Source of the DNA: Methanocella sp.
GTDB lineage: Archaea > Halobacteriota > Methanocellia > Methanocellales > Methanocellaceae
Direction of reading: 5' to 3'
NCBI RefSeq assembly: GCF_035506375.1
Contig: NZ_DATJPM010000032.1
Span: forward strand, 1 to 45,732
Length of the DNA: 45,732 nt
Each line of letters opens with the position of its first letter. Position 1 is the stretch's first letter. Below are positions 8,678 through 18,942 of the stretch, piece after piece. Below the pieces are notes generated by a model. That model was not told the origin of the DNA. It ran no database searches and saw only the letters and a program-made list of their open reading frames with translations. The translations under genes were made by a program, and so were the position numbers.

Positions 8678-9331
8678 CTAGTGGAAGCCCTTCATGATGG
8701 CGGGCCCGGAGCTGGCGCCGATGCGCGAGGCGCCCGCGTCCAGGAACTTTTTCGCGTCATCGAAGGTGCGTATGCCGCCCGAAGCCTTGATCTTTATGCC
8801 CGGCACCTCCCGGGCGATCAGCCGGACATCTTCGACGGTCGCGCCCTTCGGGCCGTAGCCCGTCGAAGTCTTAACAAAGTTCGCGCCCGAGCCCTTTACG
8901 AGGCGCGCGGCCAGCACCTTCTCCTCGTCCGTCAGGTAGCACGTCTCGACGATGACTTTGACCGTGGCGCCCTGGGCCACTGCGACGACGGAGGACAGTT
9001 CTCTTTTAACCTCCTCGATGAGGCCGGTCTTCAGGTACCCGAAATTCATGACGACATCGATCTCATCCGCCCCCGCGTCCACGGCCGCCCATGCCTCGGA
9101 CGACTTTGCATACGAGGCGCCCGAGCCGAACGGAAACCCGACGACGCAGCAGGTATTCACGCCGGTATCCCCGAGCCGCTTTTTCGCCAGCCCCGCCCAG
9201 CACGAGGCCACGCAGGCAGAGGCGAAGCCATATTCCACGGCCTCGTCGCACAGCAATAAAACGTCTTTATCGGTGGCGTCGGGCCTGAGTAGCGTGTGGT
9301 CGATGTGGCGGGCGAACTCCCGTGCGTTCAT
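8678..9331 (-). CDS. deoC: Deoxyribose-phosphate aldolase
   Basis: Cleaves 2-deoxyribose-5-phosphate to glyceraldehyde-3-phosphate and acetaldehyde; a class I aldolase TIM barrel. Visible motifs are HIDHTLLRPDAT at the N-terminus, GFASACV, VVGFPFG, ADEIDVVMNFG, the Schiff-base lysine region FVKTSTGYGPKGAT, and KASGGIRT with GASRIGASSG at the phosphate site. 217 residues is normal. No clear ribosome binding site precedes the ATG, so leaderless expression is plausible. It stands alone, with no other nucleoside catabolism gene nearby. Confidence 0.94.
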   Translation of the reverse strand: MNAREFARHIDHTLLRPDATDKDVLLLCDEAVEYGFASACVASCWAGLAKKRLGDTGVNTCCVVGFPFGSGASYAKSSEAWAAVDAGADEIDVVMNFGYLKTGLIEEVKRELSSVVAVAQGATVKVIVETCYLTDEEKVLAARLVKGSGANFVKTSTGYGPKGATVEDVRLIAREVPGIKIKASGGIRTFDDAKKFLDAGASRIGASSGPAIMKGFH

Positions 9332-9504
9332 GGCCGATGATATGCATTATTATGATAAAAGGTTATTTTTAAAATCCAGAAAACAAAATATTTGCTGCGT
9401 TGAATATTGATAGGTCATTGTTTAGCAAGTAGTCTTATTTTTATCGTTTGCGTAATAGCCAAATTTATCGATAGTTTCCGATTATCATTTTCAAGTTTTA
9501 TGCT

Positions 9505-9868
9505 TTGTTGAATATGCCCTTTTAAGTCTCAGAGTGTACGGAGGGCACTATTTTTCACCACAAAGGCACGAAGAGCACGGAGGCCCACAAAGACTTTTTT
9601 ATAATTAAGAGACAATGAACACCGAGCCGCTTTTTGAACTTATAAGATACAGGATATGAAGGCACGATGGCAAAAAGTGCTCTTATTAATTCCACGATGC
9701 CCTTGTATCCTTCGTGCCCTGATCGCCAATGAACCAGCTTTGTGTACTTTGTAACTTAATCTAAAAAGAAAACTTTGTGGGCCTCCGTGCTCTTCGTGCC
9801 TTTGTGGTGAAAAATAGTGCCCTCAGTGCTCTTAAAAAGCTTAAAATACGGGAGTAATTCAACACAAC
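9505..9868. repeat. Long foldback (palindromic) repeat element, copy A
   Basis: Non-coding element of about 364 bp. A perfect 52-bp inverted repeat (9541-9592 against 9773-9824) encloses 180 bp that is itself weakly palindromic. The arms are built of short degenerate units such as GGCACGAAG, AGCACGGAG and CCCACAAAG, spaced about 9-10 bp. The outer ends match as TGTTGAAT on the left and ATTCAACA on the right. A second copy lies at 22922-23280 in the same orientation. No transposase and no clear target duplication were seen. Together with the flanking AT-rich DNA it fills the gap between deoC and the next gene, whose stop is eight bases beyond the right end. Confidence 0.85.
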
Positions 9869-9876
9869 AAATTTTT

Positions 9877-10731
9877 TTATGGGTCCAGTATGTTCAGCTC
9901 TTTGACGAAGCCGCAATTGAACTGGCCATTGATGTAATACTTCACGGTGATGCGATAGAACCCTTTCAGGCCCGTCGTATTCGGCACAGAATAGCTGAAA
10001 TTCCTGGTGAACGAGGTCTTTTCCCCGACCGTAAGAGGCGTATCGATTTCCTCCGAGACCAGGTCCGAGCTCCAGAAGGAGCCATAGTCCGTGTATATGT
10101 ATTTCTGGAGGCCCATCGTCATGTGCGCCGTCGTATCGAGGGCGGGGCCGTCGTTATACATCTTCACGCTGACGCCGACCGTATCGCCCGGATAGGCCCA
10201 GCCCGAGCCCATGTTGGAATGAGCAAGGTCCAGGTACAATGGGCCATTACCGGAAATATAGGAATTCTCCACCGGCGCCAGGCTGAACTGGTCCTTCTGC
10301 TTGAGAGGCGTGATGCTCTCGTAGAAGGGCGTATCGGCTATCGGGACAGGCGTAGGAGTCGGCGTTATCGACGGCACAGGAGTCGGCGTGGGCGTAGGCG
10401 TGGGAGTCGGAGTAAGATTAGGAGAAGGCGTAGGAGTCGCAGTGGGCGTCGCAGTAGGAGTAGCCGTAGCAGTCACCGTGGGAGAAGGCGTGACGGAAGC
10501 CGGAGGCACGGGCGTGGCACTGGCAGTGGCCGAAGGAGCGTAGGACGGCAAAGCCGTCGGGACAGACGAAGGGACAATAGTAACAGTGGGGTTGGCCGTC
10601 GGCGTGTCGTCGCCGTTATTCATCGTCAGCGTCCTGCCCACGAATATACCGATCGCGAGTAAGATCATCAGCAATATCGCGACCGCGGCGATATTCAGCA
10701 AAGTCCTCTGGTTCAAGCGAGCACGCGCCAA
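9877..10731 (-). CDS. Membrane-anchored surface protein with Thr-Pro linker
   Basis: Function unknown. An N-terminal membrane helix (about residues 13-33, IAAVAILLMILLAIGIFVG) anchors the protein. A long Pro/Thr/Ser/Ala linker (about 40-135) contains runs of the dipeptide TP, as in many archaeal cell-wall-spanning stalks. A C-terminal globular domain (about 140-284) has the look of a beta-sandwich, with YPGDTVGVSVKMYNDGP and FYRITVKYYINGQFN, resembling CARDB-like extracellular domains; that resemblance is a guess. The start is a TTG preceded by AAGGG, with an in-frame stop just upstream. The linker is encoded by repetitive DNA (about 10330-10510) prone to length change. Confidence 0.6.
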   Translation of the reverse strand: MARARLNQRTLLNIAAVAILLMILLAIGIFVGRTLTMNNGDDTPTANPTVTIVPSSVPTALPSYAPSATASATPVPPASVTPSPTVTATATPTATPTATPTPSPNLTPTPTPTPTPTPVPSITPTPTPVPIADTPFYESITPLKQKDQFSLAPVENSYISGNGPLYLDLAHSNMGSGWAYPGDTVGVSVKMYNDGPALDTTAHMTMGLQKYIYTDYGSFWSSDLVSEEIDTPLTVGEKTSFTRNFSYSVPNTTGLKGFYRITVKYYINGQFNCGFVKELNILDP

Positions 10732-10910
10732 TCCGATCCCTTACCCTATAATGAGCATGGTCGTCATATATTTTTTGGACCCTGCGGATGCCGGATAAAG
10801 CCTTGAGCGGCTTTTATTAACAATTATTCTACAAAAAAATACCATTAAGGGATAAAACCTGCCCATAAATATATAAAACCGCCCCATATCTTTGCACATG
10901 GGGATGGTAT

Positions 10911-12722
10911 ATGCTAAAATGCACGAATACAAGGCTAGTTTTCGCCAGGTTCGCATGCGTTATGGCGGCGGTCTCGGCACTGATCGTCATATGCGCCGCA
11001 TGCTCGACGGCCCAGCAGGCGCTGCCGGAAGACTGGCCGCAGACCGTGAGCGTGCCCGGCATGGAGAAGGTGACGGGGCTCGTTCAGGGCGATAACAATA
11101 TGAGCTACTCGATCAGCGTGATCTCGCAGGATGCGAACAAGATCAACTTCCAGGTGAACGCGTTCTGCGTCGGCAACCCGGAGTCGGACTACGCGATACT
11201 ACACCTATTAAATAAGCCGCTGCCGGGCGTGCTTGACCAGGATAAAAAGGCGCTCCAGATCGACTTCTCGCCCCTGGACACGGGGCTGAAGTCCGTGAGC
11301 ATCATCGACAAGGCCGACGTGAATAAGGTACTCCTGCAGACGAAGAACTCGATGGTCCTTAACACTGTCATGTCGGTGCAGTCGGCCGACGCGTCCCAGG
11401 TCAGGTTCTCGATCTCGGACATGTCGCTGCTGCAGCCGGACGGTACGCTGGACGAATTCTCGCTGCCCGAAGCGGTGCCGGCCTATTACAGCCCGGAGAC
11501 GGACCGCTTCTCGACTATAGGGTTCCCTGAGATGGCCAGTGTCCTGCAGCAGAACTACGTCCTGGTCCAGGAGAATACATACGTTAACGTGGTCAACGTG
11601 GTGAACGAGGTCAATGTGGTGAACGTCGCGGACTTCGGAGGCTGTGGATGGGGAGGCATACCATGCGGTTATGGCGGTTATGGAGGCTACGGCGGCTACG
11701 GCGGCTACGGTGATTATGGAGGCTACGGCGGCTATGGAGGCGGGTTCACGCCTTACTGTGACCCGCTGCCGCTGGCGAATCCCGAGCCTGTTGCGCCCCT
11801 GGGGATACCGCATGATGTGTCCGTATATCGCGCAAGGCATTCGGATAAGCCCGGCGATGACAGGCCCATCGCCGCGAGAAGGGATCACGGCAATAGAAAC
11901 GGTGATCTGGGAGGCATTGATGGCGGTAAAGGCCGGGATGCCATGGGCGACAGGGGCGGCATATCCGGTAGAGATACGACTCATACCGGGCAAGGAGTAC
12001 TTTCGGGCGACAGAGGTGCCATATCCGGCCGGGATTTAACTAATACCCGGCCTGGGTCAGTGCCCGGCGGCAGGTTAGCGACAGACTATGCGGCGGGCCA
12101 CGCGGCAAATCGCCTATCAGGGGCATCGCAGAGACAGCCTGATACGGGCGCCGCTCTTGCGGGCATGAAGTCTGGCGGGGATGCGGCGAAGCGGACTGTG
12201 GCGCAGTCGGCGCAAGGCTTAAATGCGGTGTCTAAGCCGTCTTCAAAAGTCTTGCAGAACACGCCGGTACAGAGGACTTCATCGAATCATCTAAAAAGCG
12301 CTCCTGTAAAGCATACCACGGTGAAGTCGGCGCCGGCCTCGAATAATGCGGCCACTAAGGCGGTGACGGGGGCCGCTAACCCGGCGGCATTAACTCAAAG
12401 CCGGCCGAACGCCAGGACGGTGCCGGCGAGCGTAAAGTCCGCGGGCCCGCCCGCGGTTACAAGGACGAATATACAGCCGGCCAGGCAGACGGTAAAAAGC
12501 TCGACGCCGACGTATAAGTCGGTCTCGTCGCCTCAGACTGTCAGGCAGGCGGCCGCCCCGGCGAATAAGGCCGCGTCGACCCAGCGTGGGCGGGCCGTAT
12601 CTGCCCCAAAGACGACATCAGTGCAGCATTCTCCGGCCCGCACTATGGCCCATTCGGCGCCTTCGGGCGCTTCCCATGCGGCATCGCGGCCGGCGGCAAG
12701 TGGAGGGGGGCGGCATAGATAG
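10911..12722 (+). CDS. Large exported protein with Gly-Tyr repeats and a low-complexity basic tail
   Basis: Function unknown; not a family I recognise. The signal sequence (about 1-31) ends CAAC, a possible lipobox. A folded domain (about 35-220) contains the segment QVRFSISDMSLLQPDG, which resembles the secreted protein at 32524 (QIQFSAFSVYLPDG). It is followed by an Asn-Val repeat (VNVVNVVNEVNVVNV, about 225-240), a Gly-Tyr block made of GYGG units (about 245-275), and some 310 residues rich in Ser, Ala, Thr, Pro, Lys and Arg with GRD repeats (DRGGISGRD, DRGAISGRD) and no hydrophobic segment. A TATA box (AAATATATAAAA, 10866-10878) and GGGATGG precede the ATG. It is divergent from the stalk protein. 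Confidence 0.6.
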   Translation: MLKCTNTRLVFARFACVMAAVSALIVICAACSTAQQALPEDWPQTVSVPGMEKVTGLVQGDNNMSYSISVISQDANKINFQVNAFCVGNPESDYAILHLLNKPLPGVLDQDKKALQIDFSPLDTGLKSVSIIDKADVNKVLLQTKNSMVLNTVMSVQSADASQVRFSISDMSLLQPDGTLDEFSLPEAVPAYYSPETDRFSTIGFPEMASVLQQNYVLVQENTYVNVVNVVNEVNVVNVADFGGCGWGGIPCGYGGYGGYGGYGGYGDYGGYGGYGGGFTPYCDPLPLANPEPVAPLGIPHDVSVYRARHSDKPGDDRPIAARRDHGNRNGDLGGIDGGKGRDAMGDRGGISGRDTTHTGQGVLSGDRGAISGRDLTNTRPGSVPGGRLATDYAAGHAANRLSGASQRQPDTGAALAGMKSGGDAAKRTVAQSAQGLNAVSKPSSKVLQNTPVQRTSSNHLKSAPVKHTTVKSAPASNNAATKAVTGAANPAALTQSRPNARTVPASVKSAGPPAVTRTNIQPARQTVKSSTPTYKSVSSPQTVRQAAAPANKAASTQRGRAVSAPKTTSVQHSPARTMAHSAPSGASHAASRPAASGGGRHR

Positions 12723-13063
12723 CCCTCCCTCTGTTATATCACAAAAACATGAAAATAATTTTATGCGAATAGCGGCGGGAGACCTGGAAAACGACTGAAT
12801 ATATAATTAATATCCAATGTGATATAAGCCTTACTAAAATAAGTATAAATATTGAGACTTTCAAAAATATTGATTGTCTCAAGGTTTTCGACTCTCGTCT
12901 GCGGGCAGCTAAACCTTGACAGGTGCGAGGTGGTTGCCGATATAGAACCAAAGCGCAACCACCCCACCGAATTGAGCCTACAATGTTTTTCTGACTATTA
13001 ATAATTTGTTGTCTTCCTTTGCCCGTTGTGCCGTATTCCTTCAGATCAGTTAGAAATAGTCAG
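12723..13063 (+). ncRNA. Candidate structured RNA in the gap between 12722 and 13064 (core 12876-12968)
   Basis: A GC-rich island in AT-rich intergenic DNA carries nested inverted repeats: AAGGTTT (12881-12887) with AAACCTT (12911-12917), then GGTGGTTGC (12929-12937) with GCAACCACC (12955-12963), extended by GGTG (12922-12925) with CACC (12965-12968). An AT-rich AGTATAAATATT at 12842-12853 lies at the right distance for a plus-strand start near 12876, and a short T-run follows near 12985. A further repeat, TTGAGAC/GTCTCAA (12852-12882), overlaps the putative promoter. No open frame explains it. It could instead be a 3' UTR structure. I see nothing else in the gap. Confidence 0.4.
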
Positions 13064-13639
13064 TCATGGTATTTTCTTTTCGCCATTCAGCGTAATGCGA
13101 AGCTTAGAATAGTCTTCCTTGATGTTGGCGTTAAATCCCATGCCCGCGAAGGTCTCTTCCAGGAACTCGCGCACGAAACGCCGCTGGGTGCCGGAGCCGG
13201 TCAAAAGCGTATACTCGTTGGGGGCACTGTCGGAACGGCTGATCTTGAGCAGGTTACACGTCTCAAGGCGCTTCATCATCTCCACGGGCGTCGTGACTTT
13301 TTTCGCAAGCTGCTCTGCATGGGACCGCGCGATATCCCGGTGCGTATTCCAGAACTCCGACTGGCTGGAAGAGCTCTCCACCGTTTTCAGGAATAGCAGC
13401 CAGTGGTCTATGTCGAGGATGATGTGCTCCCCATTCCCGAGCATGTCCTTATACTCAGCGACGCGCTCGTCGGGCGGGCCGTTAAGAGAAGCGCGATTGT
13501 CGTAATAAAAGTTAATGGCGCGACGTATCAGCTCGCTCTGGGACACGTCGAGCTCATCCCTCATAGCCTCGAAATTGCGGTAAGATTTCTCGTCGAAAGA
13601 GACTGTTACCCGGATGGGAGAGTTCATCAGGAAGAACAT
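13064..13639 (-). CDS. Ribbon-helix-helix transcriptional regulator with a C-terminal sensing domain
   Basis: The N-terminal about 45 residues read as a CopG/Arc-type RHH unit: PIRVTVSFDEKSYRNFEAMR is the beta strand and first helix, and VSQSELIRRAINFYYDN the second. The following about 140 residues (with LDIDHWLLFLKTVE and a C-terminal RFVREFLEETFAGMG region) match no family I can name and may sense a ligand or dimerise. The first ATG (13639) has AAGG upstream; the second ATG (13627) would begin MNSPIRVTV and is equally plausible. It lies about 270 bp upstream of, and divergent from, amt1, so a role in nitrogen control is possible but not shown. Confidence 0.7.
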   Translation of the reverse strand: MFFLMNSPIRVTVSFDEKSYRNFEAMRDELDVSQSELIRRAINFYYDNRASLNGPPDERVAEYKDMLGNGEHIILDIDHWLLFLKTVESSSSQSEFWNTHRDIARSHAEQLAKKVTTPVEMMKRLETCNLLKISRSDSAPNEYTLLTGSGTQRRFVREFLEETFAGMGFNANIKEDYSKLRITLNGEKKIP

Positions 13640-13777
13640 TGCCTTGTTATGTTATTTATATTTATCTAAAATTAACCGGATGCATTGATTGCGCAAGCAC
13701 GAGCCAAACCAACTTTAGCCTTTTCATAAAAAATCATACAAATTATGATAACTTATGATTGTTATGAAATAGTAAGA

Positions 13778-13812
13778 AATATATATGAGTTATAGGAAAA
13801 GGAAATCCTATG
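13778..13812 (+). promoter_or_regulatory. amt1 promoter with palindromic operator
   Basis: A TATA-like AAATATATAT (about 13777-13786) is followed within six bases by a palindrome with arms ATAGGA (13792-13797) and TCCTAT (13806-13811) around eight bases. Written another way it is GGAA-N6-ATCC, close to the GGAA-N6-TTCC operator known for the nitrogen repressor NrpR of Methanococcus. Its place just below the TATA box suits a repressor. The amt2 promoter has the same arrangement. Confidence 0.6.
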
Positions 13813-13907
13813 GTGATACTCGGTATATAACAAACCGTCGGGCGATAACTATCCGCTAGTGTTTAATATAGGTGAATTGTGATGACCAAGGCTCAACAGG
13901 TGATAAC

Positions 13908-15113
<1,206 letters not shown>

Positions 15114-15122
15114 GGTGAATAT

Positions 15123-15443
15123 ATGAAAATGGTGCAGGCGATAATTCGGCCGGAAAAGACGGAGGCGGTAAAAAAGGCCCTTGAGGATAAGGGCTTTATC
15201 GCCATGACGATCATCGAGGTCCGGGGCCGGGGCGAGCAGAAGGGCATCACCCTGGAGTACAGGGGAAGAAAGGTCGAGGTCGATACCATCCCCAAGATGA
15301 AGCTCGAGATGGTCGTGGAAGACGAAGACGTCGGTACGATCATCGATACCATTCGGGCGAGTGCCCGCACGGGCAAGGTCGGGGACGGCAAGATCTTCGT
15401 CCTGCCCGTGGATAAGATGTGCAAAGTGCGTATCGACGATTAA
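15123..15443 (+). CDS. glnK: Nitrogen regulatory protein P-II (GlnK1)
   Basis: A trimeric signalling protein that senses 2-oxoglutarate and ATP/ADP and blocks its partner Amt through the T-loop. The P-II pattern is clear: MKMVQAIIRPEKTEAVKKAL, the T-loop RGEQKGITLEYRGRKVEVD, and the B-loop ARTGKVGDGKIFVLPV. By alignment to the bacterial numbering, position 51, the uridylylated Tyr of enterobacteria, is Val, so control by uridylylation is not expected; this is usual for archaeal proteins. 106 residues. It is translated directly after amt1 with AAGGTGA as ribosome binding site. A T-rich stretch follows the stop. Confidence 0.95.
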   Translation: MKMVQAIIRPEKTEAVKKALEDKGFIAMTIIEVRGRGEQKGITLEYRGRKVEVDTIPKMKLEMVVEDEDVGTIIDTIRASARTGKVGDGKIFVLPVDKMCKVRIDD

Positions 15444-15520
15444 GGGCTTATTGTTGCTCTTTTCTTTTTTTATCGGTTTATCAAGTACGTTAAGAGATTT
15501 TATGAATTTTACTTATTAAT

Positions 15521-15558
15521 AAGTTATATATATAACTTGTAGGAATTACATATCCTAC
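15521..15558 (+). promoter_or_regulatory. amt2 promoter with TATA palindrome and operator
   Basis: An 18-bp perfect palindrome with arms AAGTTATAT and ATATAACTT (15521-15538) contains the TATA box. It abuts a second palindrome, GTAGGA (15539-15544) and TCCTAC (15553-15558), with an 8-bp spacer. The second reads GGAA-N6-ATCC, as at amt1, and downstream bases also agree (GGTGATACT at amt1, GGTAATACC here). The site would occlude transcription initiation when bound. Confidence 0.62.
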
Positions 15559-15642
15559 GGTAATACCTGGCTCATAACACAACGGCTCATAATATCGTCC
15601 CTATCTGGCCAGGATCGATCATATTTGTAGGTGAAACATAAC

Positions 15643-16884
<1,242 letters not shown>

Positions 16885-16894
16885 GGCGATCAGA

Positions 16895-17224
16895 ATGAAG
16901 ATGGTACAGGCGATCATCCGGCCGGAAAGGCTGGACTCGGTGAAGAAAGCCCTTGAGGAACAGGGATTTGTCGCTTTGACGATCATCGAGAGCAAGGGGC
17001 GGGGGGAGCAAAAAGGCATCACCCTGGAATACCGCGGGAAGAAGGTCGAAGTGGACACGCTTCCCAAGGTAAAGATAGAAGTCGTCATCAAAGACGACCA
17101 GGTGGATAAGGTCATTAGCGTCGTCCGGGGAGCCGCGAGGACCGGCAAGTTCGGCGATGGCAAGATCTTCGTCCTGCCCGTCGAGTTGATGGCGAAAGTG
17201 CGGACAGATGAAGTCTGGACATAA
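16895..17224 (+). CDS. glnK: Nitrogen regulatory protein P-II (GlnK2)
   Basis: Paralogue of GlnK1 and presumed dedicated partner of Amt2. It begins MKMVQAIIRPERLDSVKKAL; the T-loop is RGEQKGITLEYRGKKVEVD (Val at position 51) and the B-loop ARTGKFGDGKIFVLPV. The open frame continues upstream into the amt2 end, but homology begins at the ATG at 16895, with GAGG twelve bases before it. 109 residues. A strong terminator follows at once, closing the amt2-glnK2 operon. Confidence 0.95.
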   Translation: MKMVQAIIRPERLDSVKKALEEQGFVALTIIESKGRGEQKGITLEYRGKKVEVDTLPKVKIEVVIKDDQVDKVISVVRGAARTGKFGDGKIFVLPVELMAKVRTDEVWT

Positions 17225-17254
17225 GAGCCCTGTCACAGGGCTCTTACTTTTTTT
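17222..17254 (+). terminator. Intrinsic-type terminator after amt2-glnK2
   Basis: A perfect 11-bp stem, TAAGAGCCCTG (17222-17232) with CAGGGCTCTTA (17236-17246), has a 3-base loop and is followed by seven T residues (17248-17254). The stem begins on the glnK2 stop codon. A weaker hairpin (GGAGT/ACTCC, 17293-17320) lies in the gap before the next gene. Confidence 0.8.
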
Positions 17255-17415
17255 GCCTCTAACGCGTTTTTGGGGTAATGCGAATTCTTCCTGGAGTGCC
17301 CCTATGTACTATGGGACTCCGAATAGGCATAGGAGAAAAGCGGGAATGCTTTTTTATCATTCCGTTATTGACGTATGGCAAGCTTTATTGGGAACGTTAA
17401 CATCTAGATGGGCAT

Positions 17416-18306
17416 ATGAGCGACGTTAAAAAAGGCGCACGAAAGCAGAAGGGCGGTTCCACGGCGGGCGCGAAGGTCTCGCGGGAGCTGGGCATATCCG
17501 TGATGGTCGCCGTACTGTATGGCCTTTTCCTGGTGGAGACGATCTGGGAAAGCAGCCTGCTGGGCCTGGCCTTTTCCATAATCCTTTTTGGCATCCTGGT
17601 GCTGATGGCCTATCTACTGGGCGGCTCAAAGAAGGAGCAGAGGCAGTTCAGGTCGCTCGTTTTAGTGTTTATTGGGCTCTCCCTGCTGTCCATTATCGTG
17701 GAGCTTCTCCGTTACCTGGATATTCCGGCCGCGGCCGGAACGTTCTGGGCCGGTGCCCTGGGAGCGGCCATCGCGATCGCATCGGTCATCGCGATCGCTG
17801 TACTCGTATATATCGAAAAGGACGAGCTAAAAAAATTGTATATCCATGCCGGCGACGTGAAAGCGATGTGGCTAGGCGCTGCAGGTCTCATAATTTGTCT
17901 TGTGGCCGGGCTCGCGGGTGCATATTTTGTCTTTGGCGGCAGCATCCTCGGCCAGGATAAATTTTTAAGGATTGCGGCCTCGGTCATCATCTTCGGTGTC
18001 CTGGCGGGCATCGTCGAGGAGGCCTGGTTCCGCGGGCTGCTCCTGACCCGCATTGTTCCCATCCTGGGCGAATCACGCGGGAACATCTACCAGGCGGCGG
18101 TCTTCGGCGCCTTCGAGACGGTCTTGTTCTATATGATCACGGGGCAGGCCGCCTACATTCCGGTCATATTCATCATCGGGATATTCATGGGATACTACTG
18201 GGGCAGGGCGACCATAAAAGCGGACAGCCTGGCAGCTCCCGCTTTATTGCACGTGGGCCTCTACGTTTTACTGTTGTTGCCCCTGGTCACTGGCCTCTCG
18301 TCCTGA
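17416..18306 (+). CDS. CPBP-family intramembrane metalloprotease-like protein
   Basis: A multi-pass membrane protein (about eight helices) with the signature of the CPBP/Abi (CAAX prenyl protease 2-like) family: the glutamate pair and arginine in VEEAWFRGLLLTRI near residue 200, a second region FGAFETVLF where an H/E residue is expected, and a His in APALLHVGLYVLLLL. Members include CAAX proteases and many proteins of unknown substrate. The N-terminus is basic and cytoplasmic (MSDVKKGARKQKGG). It stands alone between amt2-glnK2 and glnK3 and has no stated link to nitrogen. Confidence 0.78.
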   Translation: MSDVKKGARKQKGGSTAGAKVSRELGISVMVAVLYGLFLVETIWESSLLGLAFSIILFGILVLMAYLLGGSKKEQRQFRSLVLVFIGLSLLSIIVELLRYLDIPAAAGTFWAGALGAAIAIASVIAIAVLVYIEKDELKKLYIHAGDVKAMWLGAAGLIICLVAGLAGAYFVFGGSILGQDKFLRIAASVIIFGVLAGIVEEAWFRGLLLTRIVPILGESRGNIYQAAVFGAFETVLFYMITGQAAYIPVIFIIGIFMGYYWGRATIKADSLAAPALLHVGLYVLLLLPLVTGLSS

Positions 18307-18378
18307 GGCGAATGCTCTCTTATTTTTCATAGGGTCCGTTGTATTTTAGAGTTTAACAAGTTCATAGCATGAGAAATA

Positions 18379-18412
18379 TTTATATATAGTAACAAGGAAA
18401 CATACTTCTTGT
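18379..18412 (+). promoter_or_regulatory. Promoter and candidate nitrogen operator of the lone P-II gene
   Basis: A TATA box TTTATATATA (18379-18388) is followed by ACAAG (18392-18396) and CTTGT (18408-18412), and inside these GGAA-N6-TTCT (18396-18409). That is one base from the NrpR-type GGAA-N6-TTCC. Distance from the TATA box matches the amt1 and amt2 sites. The predicted transcript starts near 18412 and the ATG is at 18470, leaving a leader of about 60 bases. Confidence 0.5.
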
Positions 18413-18469
18413 ATAGGTACTATAAATATAGACGTATACCATACAGTCGAAGGCTCAGGGTGTATAGAC

Positions 18470-18826
18470 ATGAAAAAGATCGAAGCGATTATCAGGCCTA
18501 CAAAGCTTGAAGAAGTAAAAAAAGCCTTATCCGCCGCGAAATACAACAGTATCTCCGTCACGGAGATCAACGGCAGAGGCAAACAGAAAGGCACCGTCCA
18601 GCAAATAAAGGAAGACGGCGAGTCCAGGTATACCTGGTATCGCAGGGAAATACTCCCTAAAGTCAAAGTGGAAATCTTCGTAAACGATGACGAGGCACAA
18701 AAAGTCATTAATACAATATCTACCTCGGCCTGGACAGGCGATATAGGCGATGGCAAGATCTTTATTCTTCCAGTAGATAACGTCATAAAGATCCGGACCG
18801 GCGAAATGGATGAAAAAGCTTTATAG
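18470..18826 (+). CDS. P-II family protein with enlarged T-loop
   Basis: A third P-II protein, not next to an amt gene. It opens MKKIEAIIRPTKLEEVKKAL and has the B-loop WTGDIGDGKIFILPV, so the trimer core and nucleotide site look intact. The T-loop after RGKQKG is about six residues longer than in GlnK1/2 and unrelated in sequence (QQIKEDGESRYTWYRREI), lacking the EYRG element. NifI2 proteins of diazotrophic methanogens also have longer T-loops, but no nif genes are in view. So this may be NifI-like or control a different partner. 118 residues; a T-run follows the stop. Confidence 0.85.
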   Translation: MKKIEAIIRPTKLEEVKKALSAAKYNSISVTEINGRGKQKGTVQQIKEDGESRYTWYRREILPKVKVEIFVNDDEAQKVINTISTSAWTGDIGDGKIFILPVDNVIKIRTGEMDEKAL

Positions 18827-18942
18827 GCCTACCCTTTTTTTCATTTACTGAATTCTTCGAGGCATCGCAGGATATAAATATACATAGTATGATGCCAATA
18901 CAGTATCGGCTACGAATAGCCACAATGTCATTGGTGAATTTT

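Noticed and set aside
8576..9259. Long plus-strand frame opposite deoC
   Set aside because: Arg/Ala/Asp-rich antisense of a clear aldolase gene; typical GC-rich shadow.
9505..9868. Insertion sequence or CRISPR array
   Set aside because: No transposase in either copy, and the short arm units are not regularly spaced repeats with unique spacers.
9817..10662. Plus-strand frame of 281 residues opposite the stalk protein
   Set aside because: Arg/Ser/Gly repeat arises from the complement of the Thr-Pro codons; no signal or domain.
18470..18826. Part of a nitrogen-fixation (nif) operon
   Set aside because: No nifH, nifD or nifK is in the window; the neighbours are a CPBP protein and an ornithine cyclodeaminase.
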